Shown here one piece after another: positions 1 to 5,580 of a DNA stretch of 5,623 bases. Every line of letters starts with the position of its first letter. Position 1 is the stretch's first letter. Source of the stretch: an uncultured Oceanobacillus sp. GTDB lineage: Bacteria > Bacillota > Bacilli > Bacillales > Amphibacillaceae. Under the pieces are notes generated by a model that was not told the DNA's origin, searched no databases, and was given only the letters and a program-made list of their open reading frames with translations. Position numbers and translations under genes: made by a program. Location: contig CALKWU010000178.1 of assembly GCA_938004015.1 (NCBI GenBank), forward strand, positions 1 to 5,623. The letters are read 5' to 3'.

Positions 1-1238
1 GGAATGATCAAGGTCGTTGCAGCCCAACGGAGACCGTTATAGAATCGCTCACCGACTGCATCATTGTCCACTGCATACCACATGGCACGACGCAAGTTCA
101 CATCAGCCATTTTTGCATCCGGGTCCATTTCGACTTGTCCAGCACCATCTGGATTATCTGGGTCATCTGGTACCCATTTACCCAATTTAAATCCGATATA
201 CGTATAAGCTTCGTCGATTTTACCTAAGAACTCCACGTTATTAAGTTTTTGTTCAACGTCTGGATACTGGTCAGTCGGGAAGCTATTCACGACGTCAACT
301 TCTCCAGTTTCCAAAGCATTCGCAACTGTCTCTGGTGCAATAACTTTCAAAGTGATGGAATCAAGTTTTGGTTCACCTTGCCAGTAATCTTCGTTCTTCA
401 CATAAGTGACGGACTCTCCTGGAACAATCGTGTCTACTTTGAACGGTCCGAAACCGATTGGATTCACACGTACCAAATCATGTTCCGGCATGTCTGGAAT
501 TGGAATATCTTCAAATAGATGTTTTGGCAGTGGTGATGTCCACAGACCACTTGCTAAAAGAGATGGGTTAGGCTCATTAAAGCTGATCTCGATTGTTTTC
601 TCATCAATGATTTCGATACCTTCAATTTCATCCGTTTCACCGGCTTTATACTCTGCCATACCGACGACATCTTCCACATAGTAGTAACGTACACCGGTAT
701 ACTCTGGGCTTCCGATCACTTCATAAGCGAAAGCCAAGTCTTCTGCTTTAACCGGTTCGCCGTCATGCCAATTTACGTTATCGCGAATTGTGATTGTGAC
801 AACCGCACCGTCGTCATCGTACTCAAGATCCCACTCGGCTGCACCTTCTTGGGTGTAGTTGAAGTTGTCATCGATGGCGAGAAGCGACTCATCGAAGAAC
901 TGCATGACATCAGCATCCGGACCACTTTCGTAGAACACACGATTCAGCACACCTTCGAAAACAGTGTCGGATACGAGACCAAAGTTAAGGTTTCCTCCAT
1001 CAATCGGTTCACCCATATCTGTTTTTGTAGTAGAGAAGTCTTCGATGGAGTAAATCTTATCTCCGCTATCGGTCTCCTCCTCTTCCTCTTCACTTTCAGT
1101 GTCTTGCTCTTCCGTGTCGGTATCTGTATCTGTGTCAGCCGCACCGTCATCGGAATCGCCGCCGCTACATGCCGCAAGTACCAACAGTAGCAGCAACAGC
1201 ATAGCAACTAGCCATTTGCTAAAGTTCGCTTTCTTCAT
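1..1238 (-). CDS. oppA: Oligopeptide ABC transporter substrate-binding lipoprotein OppA (C-terminus outside window)
   Basis: Extracytoplasmic receptor that would bind peptides and deliver them to the OppBC channel. The frame is open from the ATG at 1238 to the left edge: 412 residues, no stop. The start follows GGGGAGG with a 10-nt gap. Residues 1-24 are a lipoprotein signal: KK near the start, a hydrophobic run with six leucines (14-19), then lipobox LAAC with Cys24 as the lipidated residue. Residues 25-60 form a disordered, highly acidic linker with (DT)4 at 35-42 and six Glu at 50-55. The family 5 solute-binding domain follows: GGNLNFG at 81-87, RDNVNWHDGEP at 152-162 (the family signature), and NPIGFGPFKV at 259-268. 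VPGESVTYV, PKLDSITLKV and NLRRAMWYA match segments of L. lactis OppA as I remember it (about 600 residues), so roughly 190 residues may be missing. Peptide specificity cannot be read from sequence; a dipeptide or nickel receptor is less likely given the neighbours. Confidence 0.93.
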   Translation of the reverse strand, partial: MKKANFSKWLVAMLLLLLLVLAACSGGDSDDGAADTDTDTDTEEQDTESEEEEEETDSGDKIYSIEDFSTTKTDMGEPIDGGNLNFGLVSDTVFEGVLNRVFYESGPDADVMQFFDESLLAIDDNFNYTQEGAAEWDLEYDDDGAVVTITIRDNVNWHDGEPVKAEDLAFAYEVIGSPEYTGVRYYYVEDVVGMAEYKAGETDEIEGIEIIDEKTIEISFNEPNPSLLASGLWTSPLPKHLFEDIPIPDMPEHDLVRVNPIGFGPFKVDTIVPGESVTYVKNEDYWQGEPKLDSITLKVIAPETVANALETGEVDVVNSFPTDQYPDVEQKLNNVEFLGKIDEAYTYIGFKLGKWVPDDPDNPDGAGQVEMDPDAKMADVNLRRAMWYAVDNDAVGERFYNGLRWAATTLII

Positions 1239-1248
1239 CCTTTGTTAA

Positions 1249-1255
1249 CCTCCCC
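1249..1255 (-). promoter_or_regulatory. oppA ribosome binding site
   Basis: GGGGAGG on the minus strand, 10 nt before the oppA ATG. It is a strong Shine-Dalgarno match, which fits high expression of the binding protein relative to the channel subunits. It fixes the start at 1238 rather than the internal ATG at codon 13, which would split the signal peptide. Confidence 0.85.
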
Positions 1256-1278
1256 TTTAATGATTCCTTTTTGTTTTT

Positions 1279-1305
1279 GCTGTCCATCCCATGGGCGCGG
1301 ACAGC
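1279..1305 (-). repeat. Stem-loop between oppC and oppA
   Basis: GCTGTCC (1299-1305) pairs perfectly with GGACAGC (1279-1285); the 13-nt loop contains the palindrome CCCATGGG (1288-1295), which could extend the fold. In the oppA direction the stem is followed by A-rich sequence, not a T-run, so it is not a normal intrinsic terminator; in the other direction only three T follow. It lies in the 5' flank of oppA, 41 nt before its ATG. Inferred role: mRNA processing or stability barrier that sets oppA expression apart from oppDFBC. Confidence 0.6.
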
Positions 1306-1310
1306 TTTAT

Positions 1311-1348
1311 ACTTAAACATCAATATAAGGATAAATATTGATGTAAGT
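1311..1348 (-). repeat. AT-rich inverted repeat between oppC and oppA
   Basis: ACATCAATAT (1317-1326) and ATATTGATGT (1335-1344) are perfect 10-bp arms around an 8-nt spacer (1327-1334). ACTT (1311-1314) and AAGT (1345-1348) extend the arms past a 2-nt bulge. It lies 30 bp after the oppC stop. It could be an RNA hairpin or a DNA operator for an oppA-proximal promoter. TATATT and TATAAA hexamers occur nearby on the minus strand, but I find no convincing -35 box, so a promoter is not called. Confidence 0.55.
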
Positions 1349-1377
1349 ATCCTAATTAAACTTTTACAGGATGATGT

Positions 1378-2283
1378 TCATCCTCTTCTTTGCCGTGCGT
1401 CTGTCGCTCGTCGCAATGCTTCACCGACATTCCGGACACAAAGCATCAAGACAAGAATCAACACAGCCGCCGGCATCCAAATCCACCATCTATGCTCCAA
1501 TGTTTGCGGGTTCGTCGCATAACTCAGCAACGTTCCGAGACTCGGCGTGTCTTCCGGCAATCCGAAACCCAAGAAAGACAGACCGGACTCCAATCCAATG
1601 TTGGACGCCAAGTTCAATGTCATCGTCACGATGATCAATGAAACAATGTTCGGCAATACTTGTTTGAAAATGATGCTGATATGGGAAGAGCCGAGTGTCC
1701 TTGAAGCCTTCGCATAGTCCAATTCTTTTTCCTGCAATGCTTTCGAACGGATCAACCTCGCGATCCCCATCCATAAGAATGCCGTCATAATGAGTGAGAA
1801 TGTGAACGTATTATAACTAGGGACGAGTGAAACAAACACGATGACAATCATGATGAACGGTAAAACCATGAAAAAGTCGAGTATACGCATCATCACGTTA
1901 TCGATATGTCCCCCGAAATAACCGGAGACAAGTCCAAATACAACACCGATAATACCGCTGAATAGCGTAACCATAAAACCAATCGAGAGCGAGTTCCTCG
2001 TACCGATGATGAGTTGTCCGAATACATCACGGCCACCGTAATCGGTTCCGAGCCAAAATTCTTCACTCGGTGGTTCATTGATTGCAAACAAATCCACTTT
2101 GACGATTTCATCTTGATCCAATATCAATGATATGCCAAACACAAAAACTGTAATGACGATGAGAAAGATAAGGGATACTAAAGCTAATTTATCTCTTACA
2201 AGCTCCCTCCAAAGGATCCGTAGACCTGAGGGACTTTCGGCGCTTGTCGTTTGGCTTTCCAACTGCATATCTTTAACTTCCAT
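1378..2283 (-). CDS. oppC: Oligopeptide ABC transporter permease OppC
   Basis: Second membrane subunit of the importer, forming the translocation path with OppB and contacting the ATPases. It has 301 residues, the usual length for the family. A cytoplasmic N-terminus of about 33 residues precedes TM1 (about 34-55); further hydrophobic segments lie near 98-120, 135-153, 158-176, 208-228 and 268-284, giving the six helices expected of OppC/DppC. LGTDYGGRDVF (78-88) is the conserved extracytoplasmic motif of this subfamily. The EAA-type coupling loop is at 187-211 (ELDYAKASRTLG ... FKQVLP). The tail EALRRATDARQRRG is typical of OppC proteins. The ATG at 2283 follows GAGGTGAT by 8 nt; the in-frame ATG at codon 6 lacks such a site. 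The gene begins 33 nt after oppB and is followed by a 139-bp gap before oppA. DppC or AppC are closely similar; the genetic context favours OppC. Confidence 0.95.
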   Translation of the reverse strand: MEVKDMQLESQTTSAESPSGLRILWRELVRDKLALVSLIFLIVITVFVFGISLILDQDEIVKVDLFAINEPPSEEFWLGTDYGGRDVFGQLIIGTRNSLSIGFMVTLFSGIIGVVFGLVSGYFGGHIDNVMMRILDFFMVLPFIMIVIVFVSLVPSYNTFTFSLIMTAFLWMGIARLIRSKALQEKELDYAKASRTLGSSHISIIFKQVLPNIVSLIIVTMTLNLASNIGLESGLSFLGFGLPEDTPSLGTLLSYATNPQTLEHRWWIWMPAAVLILVLMLCVRNVGEALRRATDARQRRG

Positions 2284-2291
2284 TTTTTATA

Positions 2292-2299
2292 ATCACCTC
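2292..2299 (-). promoter_or_regulatory. oppC ribosome binding site
   Basis: GAGGTGAT on the minus strand, 8 nt before the oppC ATG; near-perfect complement to the 16S rRNA 3' end. It lies in the 33-nt oppB-oppC gap, so oppC can be initiated independently of oppB termination. Confidence 0.85.
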
Positions 2300-2316
2300 A
2301 GAGTTTTTTCGAGTTT

Positions 2317-3279
2317 CTATTTGATACGGATTCTTGGGTCTACAATGCTTAGGATAATATCTGATAACAACGCTCCTAAAATCGCAGCGATTCCGAAGAG
2401 CAACACCAATGCTGTCACAACGCTATAGTCCCTCATAAGAATCGACTCCAGGAACAAAGCCCCCATTCCGGGATATCCGAAAATCTTTTCGATGAATATC
2501 GTCCCTGAAATGAGTCCTGTAATTTCCCAACCGATGAACGCAGCTATCGGTAAAACCGAATTCCTAAAAATATGTCGATTATAGACCCGAGATTCAGAAG
2601 CTCCTTTGGCTCTGGCGGTAATTATAAAATCCCTCTGTTTCGTATCGACGATTTCACTCCGTAAATACTGCACCGTTCCAACCGTACCAATCAAAGCCAT
2701 CGATAAGGAAGGCAACAGCAAATGCTGTAGTTTACTTAGAACATAATCCCATGAACCCGGCGACATCCCGGGTGCGACACTTCCACTTGTCGGGAACCAG
2801 CCGAGCTGGTAACCGAACACCCATAACATGACTAATGCGAAAATGAACAATGGTGTAGCGAACCCTAAGTATGTATAGCCGGTGATTGCTTGATCCAGCC
2901 ATGTATCGTTATATCTGCCGCTGATGATCCCCAGCGGAATACCAATAAGATATGTAAGTATCAGCGTTGCCAAGGATAACCAGAACGTATTGACGATCCG
3001 TTGGCCAATCAATTCGGAAACAGGCATTTTAAAACGGAACGATTGTCCGAAATCACCTTGCAAGGCACCGCCAACCCAGTCGGCGTACTGTTCGTACCAA
3101 GGTTTATTCAGCCCTAATCTTTCTCTGATTTCAGCTTTGATTTCCGGTGGAACGTTCGGATCCACTTGCCCGGTCAAAGCATCCCCTGGCATGAATTGCG
3201 CCATGATGAAAATCAAAATACTCAATAGCACAATTTGCGGGAAAGTAATCAATAATCTCCTTACGATAAATTTCCACAT
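2317..3279 (-). CDS. oppB: Oligopeptide ABC transporter permease OppB
   Basis: First membrane subunit of the peptide channel. It has 320 residues, a normal size. The N-terminus MWKFIVRRLL leads straight into TM1 (about 9-29) and the FMPGDAL motif (29-35), both hallmarks of OppB/DppB permeases. A periplasm-facing equivalent loop with ERLGLNKPWYEQY (53-65) and GDFGQSF (75-81) follows. Other hydrophobic segments lie near 98-119, 133-155, 187-205, 243-263 and 287-310. The EAA coupling loop is at 217-244 (DFIITARAKG ... NSVLP), and the C-terminus ends SIVDPRIRIK, the usual DPR-R tail. The start lies 7 nt after the oppF stop; the Shine-Dalgarno AAAGG overlaps the last oppF codons, so translation is probably coupled to oppF. 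NPVP-like DppB paralogues look alike; the neighbours decide for OppB. Confidence 0.95.
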   Translation of the reverse strand: MWKFIVRRLLITFPQIVLLSILIFIMAQFMPGDALTGQVDPNVPPEIKAEIRERLGLNKPWYEQYADWVGGALQGDFGQSFRFKMPVSELIGQRIVNTFWLSLATLILTYLIGIPLGIISGRYNDTWLDQAITGYTYLGFATPLFIFALVMLWVFGYQLGWFPTSGSVAPGMSPGSWDYVLSKLQHLLLPSLSMALIGTVGTVQYLRSEIVDTKQRDFIITARAKGASESRVYNRHIFRNSVLPIAAFIGWEITGLISGTIFIEKIFGYPGMGALFLESILMRDYSVVTALVLLFGIAAILGALLSDIILSIVDPRIRIK

Positions 3280-3286
3280 ACTTGAA

Positions 3287-4219
3287 TCAACCTTTCTCCG
3301 GTAATGCGACTCGATGGGTATCAGAAATATTTTTCAGGCTATATGCCAATCCTTCTTCGTCAAAATACTCATCATACGCTTCTTCGTATTCTTTTTGGAC
3401 TTCTTGACGAAATGCAAACTGTTCATCCCTGTTGCGCGGATTGATATCTGGAATCGCAGCAAGAAGGCGTTTCGTATAAATATGCTGCGGATTTTCAAAA
3501 ATATCATCCCGTGTTCCCTGTTCCACATAACGGCCTCGATACATGATGGCGATTTCGTCACACATATGCTTGACGACTCCCAAATCATGGCTGATGAAAA
3601 GATAGGTGAGACCCAATTCTTTTTGGATATCCCGCATGAAGTTCAACACTTGGGCCTGTACGGAAACGTCCAGTGCGGAGACAGGTTCATCAGCGATAAT
3701 CAGCTTTGGTTTCAAAGCGACTGCTCTTGCGACTCCGATACGCTGCCTTTGTCCACCGGAGAATTGATGGGGGTATTTCCAAATGCTTTCCGGACTCATT
3801 CCCACAAGTTCCAACAACTCGTACACCCGCATTTTCTCTTCTTTTTTCGTGAGATTTTCAAAGTTTCGCAGCGGTTCTGCAATGATATCGAGAACTCTTT
3901 TACGTGGATTCAACGAGGAATAAGGATCTTGGAAAATCATTTGGATATTTCTTCTGATATCCTTCGTTTTACTTTTCATCGACGTGATATCTTTGCCATT
4001 GAAAAAGATTTTTCCTGCAGTCACAGGTTCTAGCCCGATAATCGCTTTTCCTGTCGTCGACTTTCCTGAACCGGATTCGCCGACCAATCCGTATGTTTTC
4101 CCTTCTTCGATTTCAAAAGATACTCCGTCGACAGCTTTCACATGTCCGATGACACGATTCAAAATTCCGCCTCTAATCGGATAATGCACCTTCAAATCAC
4201 GAACTTCAAGAAGCGCCAT
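3287..4219 (-). CDS. oppF: Oligopeptide ABC transporter ATP-binding protein OppF
   Basis: Cytoplasmic ATPase subunit that pairs with OppD to power peptide import. From the ATG at 4219 it has 310 residues. All ABC motifs are intact: Walker A GESGSGKS (47-54), Q-loop Gln97 in MIFQDP, signature FSGGQ (153-157), Walker B LIIADE (173-178) followed by the D-loop SALD, and the switch His211 in ISHDLG. After NPQHIYTKRLLAAIP the C-terminal tail is rich in Glu, Tyr and Asp and ends near LKNISDTHRVALP. It lacks the GCxF-RCP cysteine motif seen in many DppF/OppF proteins and resembles lactococcal-type OppF. The frame is open upstream for 47 more codons, but these overlap oppD and have no ribosome site; MALLEVRDL is the natural start, preceded by AAGGAGG. 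It overlaps oppD by 14 nt. Confidence 0.95.
   Translation of the reverse strand: MALLEVRDLKVHYPIRGGILNRVIGHVKAVDGVSFEIEEGKTYGLVGESGSGKSTTGKAIIGLEPVTAGKIFFNGKDITSMKSKTKDIRRNIQMIFQDPYSSLNPRKRVLDIIAEPLRNFENLTKKEEKMRVYELLELVGMSPESIWKYPHQFSGGQRQRIGVARAVALKPKLIIADEPVSALDVSVQAQVLNFMRDIQKELGLTYLFISHDLGVVKHMCDEIAIMYRGRYVEQGTRDDIFENPQHIYTKRLLAAIPDINPRNRDEQFAFRQEVQKEYEEAYDEYFDEEGLAYSLKNISDTHRVALPEKG
3291..3296 (-). promoter_or_regulatory. oppB ribosome binding site overlapping the end of oppF
   Basis: GAAAGG on the minus strand, 11 nt before the oppB ATG, inside the last codons of oppF (Glu-Lys-Gly-stop). It is weaker and further away than the sites of oppF, oppC and oppA, so OppB synthesis probably depends on ribosomes finishing oppF. 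Confidence 0.6.
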
Positions 4220-5216
4220 TGGTATTTTCCTCCTTACCTTCTTCCGGGAAATAGAAATGACTATGGCATGTACAACGCACAAAATGTCCCGGCGAAACTT
4301 CATGCATGACCGGATCCTCTTCATGGGCCGACTCGTCGATCCATGGGATACGCGCTGCAAAACGACAGCCTTTTCTCGGAAGATTCTTTAACGAAGGAAC
4401 GATACCTTGTATCACATGCAATTTATCCTGCCCTTCAGCAGGTACGGAATTCAATAACGATCTCGTATAAGGATGCAATGGATTTTCAAAAAGGGTATGT
4501 ACGTCTGCAACCTCAACGATTTGTCCGGCATACATCACCGCAACCCGATCAGCCATTTCTGCGACGACTCCTAAGTCATGGGTAATGAGAATGACGCCGG
4601 AATCCATATCTTCTTTCAACTCCCGGATCAAATCGAGGATCTGCGCTTGGATCGTCACATCCAAGGCTGTTGTCGGTTCGTCCGCAATCAATAATTGCGG
4701 TCTGTTCGCAATCGCTATCGCAATGACGACACGTTGCCTCATTCCTCCTGAAAGTTCATGGGGGTATTGATGGTATACATATTCAGGACGAGGTATTCCC
4801 ACCAAATTCAATAATTCGATGACACGATCGTATCTTTGTTGTTTCGACATTTGCGGCCGGTGCAAAATAAGTGTTTCCGCTATTTGGGCACCGACTTCCA
4901 TCAGCGGATTCAAAGCGGTCAGAGGATCCTGGAAAATCATGGAAACCCTGTCCCCGCGGATTTTACTCAGTTCACTTGCTGATGCTTTCACCAAATCCGT
5001 ACCATCAAGGTGAATTTCACCTTCGATTTTGGCTCGGTTATGTAATCTCATAATCGAGAAAGCGAGAGCACTTTTACCTGAACCGGACTCACCCACGATT
5101 CCAAGCACTTCTCCTCGATTGACGGTCAATGATACATCATCTACAGCTGCATAGTAATCATCGCCAATACGGAATGATGTAGTAAGATTTTTTATTTCCA
5201 GTAGTTTGTTGCTCAA
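4206..5216 (-). CDS. oppD: Oligopeptide ABC transporter ATP-binding protein OppD
   Basis: Cytoplasmic ATPase partner of OppF and first gene of the operon. I place the start at a TTG (5216-5214), giving 336 residues beginning MSNKLLEIKNL: AGGGGGA lies 6 nt upstream, and family homology starts here. The frame stays open upstream to 5330, including an ATG at 5261, but without a ribosome site there. Motifs: Walker A GESGSGKS (42-49), Q-loop Gln96, signature LSGGM (155-159), Walker B LLIADE (175-180), switch His213 in ITHDLG. The C-terminal peptide-transporter extension has NPLHPYTRSLLNSVP then GCRFAARIPW (283-292). In many relatives four Cys here bind an iron-sulfur cluster. Here the second is Ile290 and the third appears to be His298; Cys284, Cys315 and Cys317 remain. 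I believe RIPW forms also occur in lactic acid bacteria, so this is likely a subfamily trait. Confidence 0.95.
   Translation of the reverse strand: MSNKLLEIKNLTTSFRIGDDYYAAVDDVSLTVNRGEVLGIVGESGSGKSALAFSIMRLHNRAKIEGEIHLDGTDLVKASASELSKIRGDRVSMIFQDPLTALNPLMEVGAQIAETLILHRPQMSKQQRYDRVIELLNLVGIPRPEYVYHQYPHELSGGMRQRVVIAIAIANRPQLLIADEPTTALDVTIQAQILDLIRELKEDMDSGVILITHDLGVVAEMADRVAVMYAGQIVEVADVHTLFENPLHPYTRSLLNSVPAEGQDKLHVIQGIVPSLKNLPRKGCRFAARIPWIDESAHEEDPVMHEVSPGHFVRCTCHSHFYFPEEGKEENTNGAS
4229..4235 (-). promoter_or_regulatory. oppF ribosome binding site inside oppD
   Basis: AAGGAGG on the minus strand, 9 nt before the oppF ATG. It lies within the final oppD codons (Gly-Lys-Glu-Glu), and the oppD stop falls 11 nt inside oppF. 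This arrangement suggests translational coupling that keeps the two ATPase subunits in equal amounts. It decides the oppF start. Confidence 0.85.
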
Positions 5217-5222
5217 AACGAA

Positions 5223-5229
5223 TCCCCCT
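5223..5229 (-). promoter_or_regulatory. oppD ribosome binding site defining a TTG start
   Basis: AGGGGGA on the minus strand with a 6-nt gap to TTG at 5216-5214. No comparable site precedes the in-frame GTG at 5330 or ATG at 5261, and the sequence between them looks like leader DNA, so the rare TTG start is preferred. Confidence 0.75.
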
Positions 5230-5260
5230 AAGACGATAGAATTTTCAACCTGTGCATCCA

Positions 5261-5286
5261 TTCGATCGTATATGTTATCGATCGAA
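5261..5286 (-). repeat. Leader hairpin or palindromic site upstream of oppD
   Basis: TTCGATCG (5261-5268) and CGATCGAA (5279-5286) are perfect 8-bp inverted arms around a 10-nt AT-rich spacer. It lies in the predicted 5' leader, about 30 nt before the oppD ribosome site. No T-run follows, so it is not a terminator. It may be an RNA hairpin affecting oppD mRNA stability or translation, or a dyad operator. No known riboswitch class is recognised. Confidence 0.5.
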
Positions 5287-5306
5287 GTGGCATCGCAAAG
5301 TGTTGC

Positions 5307-5321
5307 AAGCTTCTGACAATT
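5307..5321 (-). promoter_or_regulatory. Candidate CodY box in the oppD leader
   Basis: AATTGTCAGAAGCTT on the minus strand matches the CodY consensus AATTTTCWGAAAATT at 12 of 15 positions (mismatches at positions 5, 12 and 13). It lies about 23-37 nt downstream of the predicted P2 start, where bound protein could act as a roadblock. CodY represses opp genes in L. lactis and other Firmicutes when branched-chain amino acids are plentiful, so the location makes biological sense. A single 3-mismatch site is suggestive only. Confidence 0.45.
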
Positions 5322-5350
5322 TCGATTCACTTGTTCAACTTGTTTGTTTT

Positions 5351-5378
5351 ATTTTATCATTTTTAAAAGTTTATGCAA
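5351..5378 (-). promoter_or_regulatory. Candidate sigma-A promoter P2 for the opp operon
   Basis: Minus strand: -35 TTGCAT (5373-5378), 16-nt spacer, -10 TAAAAT (5351-5356) with an upstream TG forming TGATAAAAT, an extended -10. The start would be near 5344, giving a leader of about 128 nt before oppD. The -35 is weak (TTG only) but the extended -10 can compensate. Confidence 0.5.
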
Positions 5379-5549
5379 CCGTATCTTGTTTCCAATTATT
5401 CTAAATATTACGCTTCCGGTTACCACTGTACACGATGTTTCTCTTGCTGTGAATTGTCTTGACCGGCCAACATCCAATGTTGCAATAAATCCCGATTTTT
5501 GCATTTATGTAACGGCTGTAATAGAACCGTAAAAAATATAGTACTTGTG
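5379..5549. other. Non-coding upstream region between P1 and P2 with two small hairpins
   Basis: No credible gene is seen here: short open frames lack ribosome sites. It holds two small inverted repeats. CAACAT-CCA-ATGTTG lies at 5468-5482. A bulged AT-rich hairpin with CCCG loop lies at 5481-5503 (TGCAATAAAT against ATTTTTGCA), sharing two bases with the first. If P1 is used, this region is transcribed as part of a leader of about 327 nt. No tRNA, T-box or other RNA family is recognised. Confidence 0.4.
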
Positions 5550-5578
5550 ATTATAAGGCAATCATTTTAAAAATGCAA
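5550..5578 (-). promoter_or_regulatory. Candidate sigma-A promoter P1 upstream of the opp operon
   Basis: Minus strand: -35 TTGCAT (5573-5578), ideal 17-nt spacer, perfect -10 TATAAT (5550-5555); start near 5543. It points toward oppD. It may be a distal opp promoter or drive a short leader RNA; no intrinsic terminator is visible between it and oppD. Confidence 0.5.
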
Positions 5579-5580
5579 TA

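Noticed and set aside
765..1190. Plus-strand open frame of 141 codons
   Set aside because: Antisense to oppA; its odd composition mirrors the acidic linker and binding-domain codons. No ribosome site or family match.
1271..1310. Stem-loop with nearby T-run as an intrinsic terminator
   Set aside because: In the direction of the operon the stem is followed by A-rich DNA. In the opposite direction only three T follow, and no plus-strand gene needs a terminator there.
3314..4033. Plus-strand open frame of 239 codons
   Set aside because: It lies wholly antisense to oppF, whose ABC motifs are complete. The product has no recognisable domain, and antisense frames this long are common opposite conserved ATPase genes.
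4219..4360. Longer OppF starting 47 codons upstream
   Set aside because: The extension overlaps oppD deeply, is rich in Arg, Cys and Ser unlike ABC proteins, and lacks a ribosome site; the ATG at 4219 has AAGGAGG.
5344..5532. Plus-strand open frame of 62 codons in the upstream region
   Set aside because: Starts with TTG, has no ribosome site, its sequence is unremarkable, and it overlaps promoter P2 and the non-coding hairpins on the other strand.
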